A stretch of 64,000 bases of DNA, taken from contig NZ_KQ954257.1 of NCBI RefSeq assembly GCF_001519065.1, positions 1 to 64,000 on the forward strand, written 5' to 3'. The position numbers were made by a program, and so were the translations under genes. Source of the DNA: Novosphingobium sp. FSW06-99. Lineage in GTDB: Bacteria; Pseudomonadota; Alphaproteobacteria; Sphingomonadales; Sphingomonadaceae. Shown here piece after piece: positions 33,451 to 44,575 of this stretch. The notes under the pieces were generated by a model. That model searched no databases. It saw nothing but the letters and a program-made list of their open reading frames with translations, and had not been told where the DNA came from. How positions within the stretch are numbered: position 1 is the first letter of the stretch; every line of letters starts with the position of its first letter.

Positions 33451-36400
33451 TCAGGCCAGCCAGGCGGGTCGGCGCAGATCGAGTGTCATGGCAAATTCCC
33501 CCGGCTGTTCCGACGGCGGCGCCGCCATCGCGCCGGGAGTATGGCCGTGCGGTTGAAAACGGGCAAGTCGCCGTGCTTCGGCCTCATACGCATTGATCGG
33601 CACTGTGTCATGATTGCGACCGCCGGGATGCGCGACATGATAGACGCAGCCGCCCAGCGACCGCCCCGACCAGGTGTCGATCACGTCGAACGTCAGTGGC
33701 GCATGTGGCGGCATTTGCGGATGCAGGCAATTGGCCGGCATCCATGCCTTGTAGCGCACGCCGCCGATCGCCTCGCCATGCACGCCGGTCGGCGTCAGCG
33801 GCACGCGCCGTCCGTTGCAGGCGATCACATGGCGCCCGGCGACCAGCCCCGTGGCGCGCACCTGCAACCGCTCGGTCGAGGCATCGACATAGCGCACGGT
33901 GCCACCGATCGCGCCGGTTTCGCCCAGCACGTTCCACGGTTCGAGCGCATGGCTGATTTCCAGCGTGACCCCGCCCGCCGCGATCGTGCCGTGAACCGGA
34001 AAGCGGAACTGCCGCTGTGCCTCGAACCACACCGGATCGAAATTATACCCCGCCTGGCGCAGATCGCCCAGCACATCGAGGAAATCGGCCCACACGCAAT
34101 GCGGCAGCATGAACCGATCGTGCAATTGCGTGCCCCAGCGCACCAGCGGGCCGTCCTGCGGTTCGCGCCAGAACCACGCGGTCAGCGCGCGCAACAGCAA
34201 TTGCGCGGCCAGCGACATGCGCGGTTCGGGCGGCATTTCAAATCCCCGGAATTCGACCAGCCCCAGCCGCCCGGTCGGACCGTCGGGCGAAAACAGCTTG
34301 TCGATGCAGATTTCGGTGCGGTGGGTGTTGCCGGTGACATCGACCAGCAGATTGCGGAACAGCCGGTCGACCAACCAGGCCGGTGGCTGCATCTGTGACG
34401 GATGCGGCACTTGCGCCAGCGCGATCTCCAGCTCGTACAATCCGTCGTGGCGCGCCTCGTCGATACGCGGGGCCTGGCACGTCGGGCCGATGAACAGCCC
34501 CGAAAACAGATAGCTGAGCGCGGGATGGCGCTGCCAGTAGATCACGAAGGATTTGAGCAGGTCGGGACGGCGGATGAACGGCGAATCGAGCAGGCTGGGC
34601 CCGCCGAGCACGATATGGTTGCCCCCGCCGGTGCCGGTGGCGCGCCCGTCGATCATGAATTTGTCGGCGGTCAGCCCGACTTGCGCGGCGCATTCGTACA
34701 GCGTTTCGGTGATCGCAACGGATTCGCGCCAGCTTGCCGCGGGCTGGATGTTGACCTCGATCACGCCCGGATCGGGGGTGATCTTCAGCACCGTCAGGCG
34801 CGGATCGGGCGGCGGTGCATAGCCTTCGATGCGCACCGGCAGCCCGGTGGTTTCGGCCACGGTTTCGACGCTGGCAACCAGATCGAGATAGTCTTCCAGC
34901 GTTTCAACCGGCGGAATGAACACGCACAAGTGATCGCCGCGCGGTTCGACCGTGATGGCGGTGCGCACCGCGCCTTCGATCATGGTCTGTTCGACATAGC
35001 CCTGCCCGCTGGGTTGCGCGCTATCGACCGCCACCGAGCGTTGCAGCGGCTCGCCGGATTCGCGCACATGGCTGGCACGGGCGACAACTTGCGCGCGCAC
35101 GTCGGGCAGGGGATCGCGCGGTTCGGCGGTGTCGCGCGGGTGGATGAACGGATAATGCGACGGCGCCACATAGGGCAGTGACCCCAGCGGCAGGCGATAG
35201 CCCAGCGCCGCATCGCCGGGCGCTGCAAACAGCACCCCGCGCCGCACTTTCCAGCGTTCGGATCGCCATTTGCGCATGGGGTGCCGCGCCGCCGCCTGCC
35301 ACCAGGCCTGAATCGGCAGGACATAGCCGACCGGCCGCGTCAGCCCGCGCTGAAACGTGCGCATCATCCGCGCGCGTTCTTCGGCGCTGTCGATTTTGGG
35401 GTCGGTCGGCGCGGTGTTGGCGGGCAATTGCGCCTCGCGCACGATCCATTCGACCGCATCCTCGAACACCGGCTGTGTAAACGCGTCATCCACCCCCAGC
35501 GTCAGCGCGGTTTCGCGCAGGAACCGTTCGGCATCGCGATGGTCGACCTGCACATCGGGCAGTTCGCCCAGCGTGCTGCGCGCGATCAGCCGGGCATCGT
35601 TCCACACCGGCACGCCATCCTTGCGCCAGTACAGCGAATAGCCCCAGCGCGGCAGGCTTTCGCCCGGATACCATTTGCCCTGCCCGTGGTGCAGCAGCGA
35701 TCCGGGCGCAAAGCGGTCGCGCAACAGCCGGATCAGGTGATCGGCGAACACCGCCTTGGTCGGTCCGACCGCATCGGCATTCCATTCGCCCGCTTCGAAA
35801 TCGCCGTCGCGCACAAAAGTCGGTTCGCCGCCAATGGTCAGCCGCACGTCCTGCGCGGCCAGATCGGCATCGACCCGGTCGCCCAGCGCCATCAGCCCAT
35901 CCCAGCGCGCGTCGGTAAACGGCTTGGTGATGCGCACCGCCTCGGCAATGCGCGAAACCTGCATTTCGAAATGGAATTCGCTGTCCACGCGTTCCATCAC
36001 CGCGCCTTCGATCGGCGCGGCGGACCGGTAATGCGGCGTGGCGCAGAGCGGAATATGCCCCTCGCCCGCGAACAGGCCCCAGGTCGCATCGAGTCCCAGC
36101 CAGCCCGCGCCGGGCAGATAGACCTCGGTCCAGGCATGCAGGTCGCACACATCCTGCGCCACCCCGCGCGGGCCGTCGACCGCCGCCACATCGGGCGTCA
36201 ACTGGATCGAATAGCCCGAAACGAACCGCGCCGCGAACCCCAGGTGCCGCAACACCTGCACCATCAGCCAGGCCGAATCGCGGCATGATCCGCTGCCGAT
36301 CTGCAGCGTTTCCTCGGGCTCCTGCACGCCGGGTTCCAGCCGGATGACATAGTCGACCCCTGCGTTCACCGCTTGGTTGACCGCCACCAGCAGATCGATG

Positions 36401-36819
36401 GTGCGCCCTTCATAGCCGCGAAACCGGTCGACCAGCGCGGCAAACCGCACGTCTTGGGGTTCGGTCTCGAAGCAGGCGGCCAGATCGGTCGTCAGCCGGT
36501 CGTCATAGGCAAATGGATAGTTTTCGGCGTAGTCCTCGACGAAGAAGTCGAACGGATTGATCACCGCCAGTTCGGCCAGCAGGTCGACCTCGATCGAAAA
36601 ATGATCGATCGGGTCGGGAAACACCACGCGCGCCTGCCAGTTGCCGAACGGGTCCTGCTGCCAATTGATGAAATGGTTGGCCGGGCTGATTTTCAACGCA
36701 TAATTGGGCACTGCCGTGCGGCTGTGCGGTGCAGGCCGCAGCCGGATCACCTGGGGGCCCAGTCGAACGGGCCGAGCATATGTATAGCGGGTGAGGTGGT
36801 GCAATCCGGCCTTGATCAT
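33451..36819 (-). CDS. large transglutaminase-DUF2126 protein
   Basis: 1122 aa. Residues 1 to about 300 are a transglutaminase module with its own N-terminal beta domain; catalytic Cys is in [11 protein letters not shown], His in [10 protein letters not shown], and Asp in GLDATWG. The remaining 800 residues are DUF2126 ([41 protein letters not shown]), a domain I relate to amidoligase-like folds from published family analyses. Family proteins are typically 1,050-1,150 aa. The ATG at 36819 begins [14 protein letters not shown]. It is the first of the trio on the minus strand. Confidence 0.92.
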   Translation of the reverse strand: MIKAGLHHLTRYTYARPVRLGPQVIRLRPAPHSRTAVPNYALKISPANHFINWQQDPFGNWQARVVFPDPIDHFSIEVDLLAELAVINPFDFFVEDYAENYPFAYDDRLTTDLAACFETEPQDVRFAALVDRFRGYEGRTIDLLVAVNQAVNAGVDYVIRLEPGVQEPEETLQIGSGSCRDSAWLMVQVLRHLGFAARFVSGYSIQLTPDVAAVDGPRGVAQDVCDLHAWTEVYLPGAGWLGLDATWGLFAGEGHIPLCATPHYRSAAPIEGAVMERVDSEFHFEMQVSRIAEAVRITKPFTDARWDGLMALGDRVDADLAAQDVRLTIGGEPTFVRDGDFEAGEWNADAVGPTKAVFADHLIRLLRDRFAPGSLLHHGQGKWYPGESLPRWGYSLYWRKDGVPVWNDARLIARSTLGELPDVQVDHRDAERFLRETALTLGVDDAFTQPVFEDAVEWIVREAQLPANTAPTDPKIDSAEERARMMRTFQRGLTRPVGYVLPIQAWWQAAARHPMRKWRSERWKVRRGVLFAAPGDAALGYRLPLGSLPYVAPSHYPFIHPRDTAEPRDPLPDVRAQVVARASHVRESGEPLQRSVAVDSAQPSGQGYVEQTMIEGAVRTAITVEPRGDHLCVFIPPVETLEDYLDLVASVETVAETTGLPVRIEGYAPPPDPRLTVLKITPDPGVIEVNIQPAASWRESVAITETLYECAAQVGLTADKFMIDGRATGTGGGNHIVLGGPSLLDSPFIRRPDLLKSFVIYWQRHPALSYLFSGLFIGPTCQAPRIDEARHDGLYELEIALAQVPHPSQMQPPAWLVDRLFRNLLVDVTGNTHRTEICIDKLFSPDGPTGRLGLVEFRGFEMPPEPRMSLAAQLLLRALTAWFWREPQDGPLVRWGTQLHDRFMLPHCVWADFLDVLGDLRQAGYNFDPVWFEAQRQFRFPVHGTIAAGGVTLEISHALEPWNVLGETGAIGGTVRYVDASTERLQVRATGLVAGRHVIACNGRRVPLTPTGVHGEAIGGVRYKAWMPANCLHPQMPPHAPLTFDVIDTWSGRSLGGCVYHVAHPGGRNHDTVPINAYEAEARRLARFQPHGHTPGAMAAPPSEQPGEFAMTLDLRRPAWLA

Positions 36820-36896
36820 GGCTTCGGACCTTGCGCGATTTGCCGCCCAGCCGCAACGCCCTATGGCCCCGCCAGCGGGCCACACGCCACCCTTTG

Positions 36897-38114
36897 TCAG
36901 ATCGCGCCCCTGCGCCGCAGGTTGCGCAAGTCTGCGGCGACGGCCGCAAGTCCGCCGCGCTGGTTGCGCAACTGGATATGGTCGGCGCCCAACCGGGCCA
37001 GCACGACATTGCGATAGGCGGTGCGATAGCGCGGGCCATCGGCCGGGTCATAGCCGAATTGCCCAGCCAGCCGGGCCAGCACCAGATCGGCCAGATTGGC
37101 CGCGCTCTCGGCAAAGACCCAGTTCTGGTCGGACTGGAAGTGGATCAGGCATTCGGCCCGCCACGGGCCATCGGCGGCAGTCGCGACAGGCCCGGCAGGG
37201 ACGGGCAAGGCCAATTGGCCTTGCCCGTCGCGCACCAGATAGCCGCGTGCAACGGGATCGATACGGGCGATGATCGCCGCCGCGCGCAACCAGTTGACCA
37301 GCCGGAAGGCATGGCCATCGGTCGGCGTGCCATGGGCACAGGCCTGGATCAGCACTTGCCCCGGTGACAGACTGCGCGCCATCGCCTCGGCCAGCCCGAG
37401 AATGTGGTGCGCCCCGGTGCGGCTGTCGCCGGGCCGGCCGAAATCGTCGACATCGCCGCGACCGCCCAGCGCAATCTCGTCGAATTCGCGTCCATCGGCC
37501 TGCCACTGGAATACCAGCGTCTTGGCCCAGTCGTGCCACAGCGCCGCCGCCGCGACCGCATCGCGATCGCTGTGCAGCCCGGTCTGGTGATCATAAGCCC
37601 GTGCCAGCGCCACCGCGATGCGGGTGTTGAACACGGTGTGCAGCACCAGCCCGCCCGGCCAGCGGTGATGCCCCGCACCATCACCGCCGGGCGCGGCGTA
37701 GAACGGCTGCGGCAGTTGCGGACAATCGCCCGAGGCATCGCGCAACGGCGGGAACACCCCGGCAATCAGCCGCGCGCGGTCCTGATCGGGCAGCAGATGC
37801 GCCGCGATCAACCGCGCCACGATCGCACCCTGTTCGGCACGATCGAGATGCGCGCGATGCACGATGCAGGTTTGCGGGTTGTCGAGCGCATCGGCCGTGG
37901 CCCGGCGCAGCGCGCGGTCGCCGATCAGGGCCACTTGCGCGCGCAGATCGACGCGCGTGCGTTGCACCAGCGGCGATGCCGCCGCCGTTGCCCGCGCCAC
38001 GCCATTGCCATCGGGCGCCGCATGGGCGGCAACCGGCACCAGCCAGATCAGCAGCGCCACCAGCGACGATCGGGATTCAAAAAAGAAACGTTTGTCATGA
38101 ATTTTACGCTGCAT
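36897..38114 (-). CDS. exported HD-domain protein
   Basis: 405 aa with a signal peptide ([25 protein letters not shown]). An HD-type metal site is suggested by [16 protein letters not shown] and GAHHILGL, in the H...HD...H order, followed by a conserved-looking ACAHG. HD phosphohydrolases are usually cytoplasmic, so export is notable. The enzyme might be a periplasmic phosphatase or phosphodiesterase. It lies 77 bases ahead of the transglutaminase trio and is divergent from the TonB receptor gene, so it could belong to either group. The start at 38114 (ATG) lacks an obvious ribosome site. Confidence 0.65.
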   Translation of the reverse strand: MQRKIHDKRFFFESRSSLVALLIWLVPVAAHAAPDGNGVARATAAASPLVQRTRVDLRAQVALIGDRALRRATADALDNPQTCIVHRAHLDRAEQGAIVARLIAAHLLPDQDRARLIAGVFPPLRDASGDCPQLPQPFYAAPGGDGAGHHRWPGGLVLHTVFNTRIAVALARAYDHQTGLHSDRDAVAAAALWHDWAKTLVFQWQADGREFDEIALGGRGDVDDFGRPGDSRTGAHHILGLAEAMARSLSPGQVLIQACAHGTPTDGHAFRLVNWLRAAAIIARIDPVARGYLVRDGQGQLALPVPAGPVATAADGPWRAECLIHFQSDQNWVFAESAANLADLVLARLAGQFGYDPADGPRYRTAYRNVVLARLGADHIQLRNQRGGLAAVAADLRNLRRRGAI

Positions 38115-38212
38115 CGCAACAATGTAGCGATAACCAGCGGCCAAGCGAAATGAAACGGCGGATGCATCACGCATTCGTCATGATTTCTATTGTCTTTGCG
38201 GGGGTAAATTCA

Positions 38213-41200
38213 ATGATTTTTGGTTCAATGCGGGTACGCCTGCTGGCAACGGCAATGATTTTGCCGATCTCATTCGGCCTTTTTTGTGACGTTTCCGTTG
38301 CGCAGCCGACATCTTATTCTGTTGATACTTCAGATCTGGGCAGCGCATTGTCGATTCTGGCCGATGAGTCCGGCCGCACCATCACTTATTCCGCGTCGGT
38401 CGTGGCGGGCAAGCGTGCCACCCGGGTCGACCATGCGTCAACCCTCGAAGCCGCGCTGACCACGCTGCTCGGCCAGACCGGGCTGGTCGCCACGACACGC
38501 CCCGACGGCACGATCGTGATCGAGACGGCAGGCAGCAAAGGCGGCGCGCGCATCCCCGGCGACGATATCGTGGTGACCGGCGAGCGCGGCAATGCCGCCG
38601 CCATCGCGCTGCGATCGAACACCCTGGTCAGCGTGCTGACCGAAACCGACATCGCGCGCGCGCCCGATACCAATGTCACCGAAACGCTGTCGCGGCTGCC
38701 CGGGGTCAGCATCCTCTATGGCGGCGCGCAGAACTCCAACGGGGTCAGCATCGATTTTGCCGCGCGCGGCGAAGGCAATCTGGTCGCGCTGCGCGGGCTT
38801 GACGCCGAATACAATATCGACCTGATCGACGGGGTCGAAGTGGCCCAGGGCCGGCCCTATAGTCGCGGCGTCGAACTGAACCTGTTGCCGCCGCAGGGCA
38901 TGCAGCGAATCGCCGTCAGCAAATCGTTCAGCCCCGATCAGGATGGCGACGCGATCGGCGGGATCATCGATTTTCGCACCCCCAACGCGTTTGATTTCGG
39001 CCCTGGCCTGCACGGCAGCATGTTCGTCAAGGGCAGCCTCAATTCGCAGGAAGCCGCCTATGGCCAGCAGAACCTGAACTATGTCGTTGGCGGCGGACTG
39101 TCGTGGCGGTCGCGCGATGGCACATTCGGGGTCTATGCCAGCGGGTATTACGACCACCACAAGTTTGCCAACACGATCATCGACGGCGAATATCCCGCCA
39201 GCGTGAACGGGCAATATGCCTGGGCCGTGGCCGATGCCAATGGCAACAGCGCGCCAGGGGTCGATCCGTCGAAGAACCTCGTGCTCGAAGGGCTCGATAT
39301 TGGCGCCACGATGGGCGATGTGAAGCGCTATGGCGGCAACCTGTCGCTCGACTGGCGCCCCAGCAGCAGCGTGTCGGCCTATCTCAACGCCACGTTCGCC
39401 AATTCCAAGGTGACGCAGGATACCCAGTACCTGCAACTGTATGGCCAGAACGACGGCTATGTCGAAAACGGCACCACCGGGACCTATTCCCCGGTGATCG
39501 GCAATATCCAGCCGCGCTATTATTTCACGACCGAGCCCGAAACTTCGGTGCTGGGCACGGTCAGCGCGGGGGTCAACATCCGGTCCGACCGCTGGACGGT
39601 CAAGCCGCAGGCATTCCTGAGCTGGGGCATCGATGATGCGGACCATATCGAAGTGTCTGCGCGCCAGCCCGAAGTGGGCAACGGCCCGGCCTATGGCGCC
39701 AGCAGCCTGTTCACTTATGCGAACGGCATCCCCTATCCCACGCTCAGCGCGGCGCAGATGGCGGTGGTCCAGAACATCGGCGCCTATGTTCAGCGCCGCG
39801 CGGGCGAAATCTCGCCCGAAGCGAGCAACCAGACCAAGTACGGCGGCAAAATCGACGCGGCCTACGATGTGGGTGGCGACATTCTGCAACGCATCGCGTT
39901 CGGCGTGAAGATCAGTTCCAGTGTGCGCAACCACGAATATGCCGACTATGAAACCGGCAAAGTGTTCAACTCCACCACCGGTGCCGGCCCCACGCTGGCG
40001 CAATCGGGGCTGCTCAATGGCCAGGTCAACGCGATCGCACCGGGTTTTTACAACTTTCCCGCGCCGCTGTTCAGCGAATCCGCGCTGTTCGGCGCGTTCA
40101 ACCAGGCGGTCGCCAATGGCCAGAGCCTGGCCAGCATCATCGACACCTGTTCGAATCTGGTCATCAACAACCAGAATTGCGACACCCAGCATGGCACCGA
40201 AACGGTCTATGCCGCCTATGTGCTGGCCAATCTGAAAGTCGCCGATGTCGAGATCACGCCCGGCGCGCGGTTCGAACACACGTTCATCAAGAACCGCTAC
40301 TGGGTCACCCCGACCGATGGCAGCGGCAATGAACTGCCTGGTTATTTTTCCAGCAGCACCACCAAATACGACAAGTTCCTGCCCAGCATCCAGGTCAACT
40401 ACCGGCCCAACACCACCACCGTCGTACGCGGGTCGGTCACCACCAGCTATGTCCGCCCGGCCTTCTTCCAGTTGGGCGGCGGTGAACAGATCCAGGAATC
40501 GGGCGGCGGCGCGGCCAATGGCGGCACCACCAGCATCACCATCGGCAACCCCAATCTGAAAGCGATCGACGCGGTCAATTTCGACACCTCGGTGGAATGG
40601 TCGAACAACCGCTTTGCCAGCGCCTCGCTGGGCGGGTTCTACAAGTCCTTGCGCAATTTCATGTATTCGCAGGTCAACAACTACACCAACCTGACCGCGC
40701 AGAACGAGACCGGATCAACCAGCGTGACTACCCCGCTCAACGGCGGCGATGGCCATGTCGAAGGGATCGAGGCAAGCGGACGCATCCAGTTCAAGATGAT
40801 GCCCGCACCGTTCGACGGGCTGGGCCTGGGCGGCAATGTCACCATCGAACATTCCTCGGTGCATCTTGTCGCGGGATCGAGCGCGACCGACCGGCTGCTC
40901 AACCAGCCCGACTTTGCGGCCAACGCGCTGCTGTTCTATTATCGCGGCCCGATCATGGCCGACCTGACGCTGACCCACACCGGCGCCTATGTCAGCCAGT
41001 ACAACGACATCGCCAACATCGATCGCTGGGCCCAGGCCAACAACAAAGTCGATCTGCACCTCGGCTATGTTACGCCGGTTGGTGTGCGGGTCGATTTCGG
41101 CATTGCCAACCTGCTCAACACCGCCAGCTATCACACGACGGTCGGGCAGTATGCGGACACCATCCCGAGCTTTGTGTTCTCGGGCCGGACGTTCTCGCTG

Positions 41201-41221
41201 GCCCTGAAATACAGCTTCTGA
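38213..41221 (+). CDS. TonB-dependent receptor with N-terminal STN domain
   Basis: 1002 aa. After the signal peptide comes an STN domain (VDTSDLGSALSILADESGRT, about residues 37-105), then plug (DIARAPDTNVTETLSRLPGV and the LRGLDAEYNIDLIDGVEV region) and a 22-strand beta-barrel ending in LALKYSF. STN domains interact with FecR-type regulators, yet no FecI/FecR pair is in the window. It is followed after 5 bases by a secreted phosphatase and then a phospholipase C, so organic phosphate is a plausible ligand. The ATG at 38213 has a G5 run 8 bases upstream; longer starts exist at 38150 and 38180. Confidence 0.88.
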   Translation: MIFGSMRVRLLATAMILPISFGLFCDVSVAQPTSYSVDTSDLGSALSILADESGRTITYSASVVAGKRATRVDHASTLEAALTTLLGQTGLVATTRPDGTIVIETAGSKGGARIPGDDIVVTGERGNAAAIALRSNTLVSVLTETDIARAPDTNVTETLSRLPGVSILYGGAQNSNGVSIDFAARGEGNLVALRGLDAEYNIDLIDGVEVAQGRPYSRGVELNLLPPQGMQRIAVSKSFSPDQDGDAIGGIIDFRTPNAFDFGPGLHGSMFVKGSLNSQEAAYGQQNLNYVVGGGLSWRSRDGTFGVYASGYYDHHKFANTIIDGEYPASVNGQYAWAVADANGNSAPGVDPSKNLVLEGLDIGATMGDVKRYGGNLSLDWRPSSSVSAYLNATFANSKVTQDTQYLQLYGQNDGYVENGTTGTYSPVIGNIQPRYYFTTEPETSVLGTVSAGVNIRSDRWTVKPQAFLSWGIDDADHIEVSARQPEVGNGPAYGASSLFTYANGIPYPTLSAAQMAVVQNIGAYVQRRAGEISPEASNQTKYGGKIDAAYDVGGDILQRIAFGVKISSSVRNHEYADYETGKVFNSTTGAGPTLAQSGLLNGQVNAIAPGFYNFPAPLFSESALFGAFNQAVANGQSLASIIDTCSNLVINNQNCDTQHGTETVYAAYVLANLKVADVEITPGARFEHTFIKNRYWVTPTDGSGNELPGYFSSSTTKYDKFLPSIQVNYRPNTTTVVRGSVTTSYVRPAFFQLGGGEQIQESGGGAANGGTTSITIGNPNLKAIDAVNFDTSVEWSNNRFASASLGGFYKSLRNFMYSQVNNYTNLTAQNETGSTSVTTPLNGGDGHVEGIEASGRIQFKMMPAPFDGLGLGGNVTIEHSSVHLVAGSSATDRLLNQPDFAANALLFYYRGPIMADLTLTHTGAYVSQYNDIANIDRWAQANNKVDLHLGYVTPVGVRVDFGIANLLNTASYHTTVGQYADTIPSFVFSGRTFSLALKYSF

Positions 41222-41226
41222 TCCGC

Positions 41227-42438
41227 ATGATCCGGCCTGCCCTGTGTGGCCTGATGCTGGCCATCCTGGCATCGGGCGCCGCCTTTGCAAAAAGCGCGGC
41301 ACCCGACCGGACCTTGCGCATGGTGCTGATCTATCGCCACGGCGTGCGCGCGCCGCTGGCTGATGAAAACGGACTGGCCGCGTGGGAGCGCGCGCCGATG
41401 CCGGTGTGGGATACGCCAGAAAGCCTGCTGACCCCGCACGGCGCGCGGGCGCTGACACTGCTGGCGCGCTATCAGCGGCAGGACTGGCAAGCCGCCGGGC
41501 TGTTACCCCGGAACCGCTGCCCGACAGCGCGCGATGTGCAGATCTGGACCAACACCGTGCCGCGCACGATCGCCAGCGGCCAGGCGCTGGCACGCGGTCT
41601 GGCCCCGCATTGCGCGCTGCCGGTGGGGCATCTGGCCGCCGGACAGCACGATGCGATGTTCGAACAGGCGGAGATCGGCAAAGACCCGTTCGACGCCCCG
41701 CGTGCCGCCAACCATGTCATCGCCTATACGGGCGGCATGGCCATGCTGACCCGCCGCCTGCACGCCCCGCTGATGGCCATGGCGCACATTGTCGGCCGCA
41801 AACTGCCTGATGGGCCAGGCACGATCGCACCCTCTGCCGATGGCCGGGGGCTGACGGTCAGCGGGCCAGTGATCGATGCCTCGGGCACGGCCCAGATCCT
41901 GCTGCTGCAATATATGGAGGGGCTGCCGATGGCGCAGGTCGGCTGGGGCCGGGCCGATGCGGCGGCGATTGCCGGGATCAGCCCGCTCCATGCCGCGCTG
42001 TTCGATCTGCTCGATCGTTCGCCCTACCTTGCCCCGCGCAATGCCGGGGTGCTGGCACGCCGCATGCTGGACGCGCTGTTCGCGCCCGATCAGCCGCGCC
42101 TGACGCTGCTGGTCGGGCACGACAACAATATCGCCGCGCTCGCCAGCCTGCTCGGCACCCGGTTTCGCGTGCCGGGCCTGGGGTGGAACGACCCGCCGCC
42201 GGGCGGTGCGCTGGGGCTGGCGCTGGTGCGCCGGGCCGATGGGCACCGTTTCGTGCGCGCGTTCTACATTGCCGCCACGCCCCGACAGGTGCGTCGCCTG
42301 ACGGTGCTTGACGCGGACCATCGCCCGGCCGAATTGTCGTTGCCGATGGGCCTGTGCGGTGCGGCCGCACGCGCCTGCCCCGCCGCCATGGTCCAACGCC
42401 GCCTGCCCGCCCTGCTATCAAGGACACTTGCCCCATGA
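41227..42438 (+). CDS. histidine acid phosphatase (phytase/glucose-1-phosphatase type)
   Basis: 403 aa with a signal peptide (MIRPALCGLMLAILASGAAFA). The catalytic motif YRHGVRAP (R37, H38, R41) and the proton-donor motif LLVGHDNNIA (about residue 298) define a branch-2 histidine acid phosphatase, the family of AppA phytase and glucose-1-phosphatase. It should free phosphate from sugar phosphates or phytate in the periplasm. Substrate cannot be decided by eye. It starts 5 bases after the TonB receptor stop and overlaps the phospholipase C start by ATGA. Confidence 0.92.
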   Translation: MIRPALCGLMLAILASGAAFAKSAAPDRTLRMVLIYRHGVRAPLADENGLAAWERAPMPVWDTPESLLTPHGARALTLLARYQRQDWQAAGLLPRNRCPTARDVQIWTNTVPRTIASGQALARGLAPHCALPVGHLAAGQHDAMFEQAEIGKDPFDAPRAANHVIAYTGGMAMLTRRLHAPLMAMAHIVGRKLPDGPGTIAPSADGRGLTVSGPVIDASGTAQILLLQYMEGLPMAQVGWGRADAAAIAGISPLHAALFDLLDRSPYLAPRNAGVLARRMLDALFAPDQPRLTLLVGHDNNIAALASLLGTRFRVPGLGWNDPPPGGALGLALVRRADGHRFVRAFYIAATPRQVRRLTVLDADHRPAELSLPMGLCGAAARACPAAMVQRRLPALLSRTLAP

Positions 42439-44540
42439 TCGACCGCCGCGATGTGTTGCGCCACTCGCTCGGCGCGGCCACGCTGGGGGCGCTTGCCCCG
42501 GTGCTGGCGCGAGCCCGTGCAATCGCGCCCGACCGGCGCACCGGCAGTCTGGGCGATGTCGCGCATATTGTCGTGCTGATGCAGGAAAACCGCAGTTTCG
42601 ATCACTATTTCGGCACGATGCCGGGGGTGCGCGGGTTTGGTGACCGCTTTCCCATTCCGGTGGCAGGCGGCGGGGGCCGCGCGCGCACCGTGTGGGACCA
42701 ACAGGATGACACTGCCAATCCGCCACGCCTGATCCGCCCGTTCGCGATCTCGACGCAGGCGCATTTCGACCTGATGCGCATGAAGGGCACGCCGCACACC
42801 TGGCCCAATGCGCAGGCCGCGTGGGACCATGGCCGGATGGGGCACTGGCCCGAAGCCAAGACCCAACGCGCGATGGCCTATTTCGAACAGGCCGACCTGC
42901 CGTTTCAATGGGCGATGGCCGAGGCGTTCACGCTGTGTGATGCCTATCACTGTTCGATGCACACCGGGACCAATACCAACCGGCTGTTCCACTGGACCGG
43001 TACCAACGATCCGTTCGGGCTGGGCGGCGGACCGGCGATCGAGAATCCCGACGACGATCTCAACAAGCCCGACGCCGCCAGCAAGCCGCGCTTTTTCTGG
43101 GCCAGCTATCCCGAACGGCTGGAAGCGGCGGGGGTCAGTTGGGCAATCTATCAGGACATGGCCGACAATTTTGCCGACAATCCGCTCGCCAATCTGCTGC
43201 AATTCCGCGCCGCCTGGCGCGGCGATGCCGGATCGCAGCGGGTGCTGGCGCAAAAGGGCCTGGCCACGCGCGGGCTCGATGCCTTGCGTGCCGATGCGCT
43301 GGCCGACCGCCTGCCGCAGATAAGCTGGATCGTCTCCACGGCGGAGGGTTCGGAACACCCCGGCCCGTCGAGCCCGGCGCAAGGCGCGGCCTATACCGCC
43401 AAAGTGATCGAGGCGCTGACCGCCAATCCGGCGGTCTGGGCACGCACCGTGCTGTTCGTCAATTTCGATGAAAACGACGGCTTTTTCGACCATGTGCCGC
43501 CACCTGCCCCGCCATCGCCCGATGTCGATGCGCCCGGCGGCTTTGCCGGGGCGAGCACGGTATCGACGCAGGGCGAATATCACCGCCATCCCGCACCTGC
43601 CGCCGACGATGATCAACTGGCCTTTCGCGGACGCCCCTATGGTCTGGGCCCGCGCGTGCCGATGTATGTGCTGTCGCCATGGTCGCGCGGGGGGCGCATC
43701 CATTCCGAAGTCGCCGATCACACTTCGGTGATCCGCTTCATGGAGGCGCGGTTCGGTGTGCGCGAACCCAATATCAGCGCCTGGCGCCGCGCAGTGTGCG
43801 GCGATCTGACCAGCACCTGCGATTTTGCGCGCGGCGAACCGGGCGGCGCGCTGTTGAGCCCGGCGCTGGCGAGCAGCCTGGACCAGGCGCAGGCGCGTGC
43901 CGACCGCACCCACGCCATCGCGCAACAGCCCGACGCCCACCCGCCGCAGGACCAGCCGCTGCCGGTGCAGGGCCCTGGCGTACGACCGGCCTGCCCGGTG
44001 CGATACCGCCTCGACACCACCGCGCGCATCATCGCCGGCCACGCGATCGAGCTGACATTCGCTGCCGATGGCCCGCTGGCGGCGGTGTTCCACGTCTATG
44101 ACCGCACCGCGCTCGACCGCATACCGCGCCGCTTCACGGTCGAACCGGGCAAGCAACTGACCGCGCAATGGGACATCGATCGCGACGGTCACGGCTATGA
44201 CCTGTGGGTGCTCGGCCCGGCCGGTTTTCATCGCACCTTTGCAGGGACCGGCGTGAACGAACCCGATCTGCGCTGGCTGATCGCGGGCGATCGCCTGCGG
44301 CTGGCGCTGGCCCCCGGTCATGCCGGGATTACCGTCACGCCGCGTGCCTATGGCGATGCACACCGCGCCTGGACCCCCGCGGCGGCTGGCGGCACGCAGG
44401 ACTGGGCGCTGGCCGCCACGCATGGCTGGTACGATCTGCAGGCGACGGGCGCTGATGGCTGGGTGCGCCGGTTCGCGGGATGCATCGCCGGTTCCTGGCC
44501 GGCCATCACCGACCCCGCGCTTGGCACCGATGGCGTATGA
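42435..44540 (+). CDS. phosphocholine-specific phospholipase C, Tat-exported
   Basis: 701 aa. The N-terminus MIDRRDVLRHSLGAATLG has a twin-arginine pattern. The phosphoesterase domain begins VVLMQENRSFDHYFGTM and includes NFDENDGFFDHV and DHTSVIRFMEARFG. Two C-terminal DUF756 repeats (about 510-590 and 595-680) follow, as in PlcN/PlcH-type enzymes. It removes phosphocholine from phospholipids. Translational coupling with the phosphatase upstream suggests linked release of choline phosphate and then phosphate. The next gene also overlaps it. Confidence 0.92.
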   Translation: MIDRRDVLRHSLGAATLGALAPVLARARAIAPDRRTGSLGDVAHIVVLMQENRSFDHYFGTMPGVRGFGDRFPIPVAGGGGRARTVWDQQDDTANPPRLIRPFAISTQAHFDLMRMKGTPHTWPNAQAAWDHGRMGHWPEAKTQRAMAYFEQADLPFQWAMAEAFTLCDAYHCSMHTGTNTNRLFHWTGTNDPFGLGGGPAIENPDDDLNKPDAASKPRFFWASYPERLEAAGVSWAIYQDMADNFADNPLANLLQFRAAWRGDAGSQRVLAQKGLATRGLDALRADALADRLPQISWIVSTAEGSEHPGPSSPAQGAAYTAKVIEALTANPAVWARTVLFVNFDENDGFFDHVPPPAPPSPDVDAPGGFAGASTVSTQGEYHRHPAPAADDDQLAFRGRPYGLGPRVPMYVLSPWSRGGRIHSEVADHTSVIRFMEARFGVREPNISAWRRAVCGDLTSTCDFARGEPGGALLSPALASSLDQAQARADRTHAIAQQPDAHPPQDQPLPVQGPGVRPACPVRYRLDTTARIIAGHAIELTFAADGPLAAVFHVYDRTALDRIPRRFTVEPGKQLTAQWDIDRDGHGYDLWVLGPAGFHRTFAGTGVNEPDLRWLIAGDRLRLALAPGHAGITVTPRAYGDAHRAWTPAAAGGTQDWALAATHGWYDLQATGADGWVRRFAGCIAGSWPAITDPALGTDGV

Positions 44541-44575
44541 CAGACGAAATCGGGCGTGGTAGTTTGTGCGCCGCG

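Noticed and set aside
32236..34398. A 720-aa plus-strand frame opposite the ATP-grasp/transglutaminase genes
   Set aside because: Very rich in Arg, His, Pro and Gln, as expected for an antisense shadow; the minus-strand products match known families over their full length.
38115..38212. Possible Pho box between the HD gene and the TonB receptor
   Set aside because: A CGTCAT half-site occurs, but the second half-site is not at the 11-base spacing needed.
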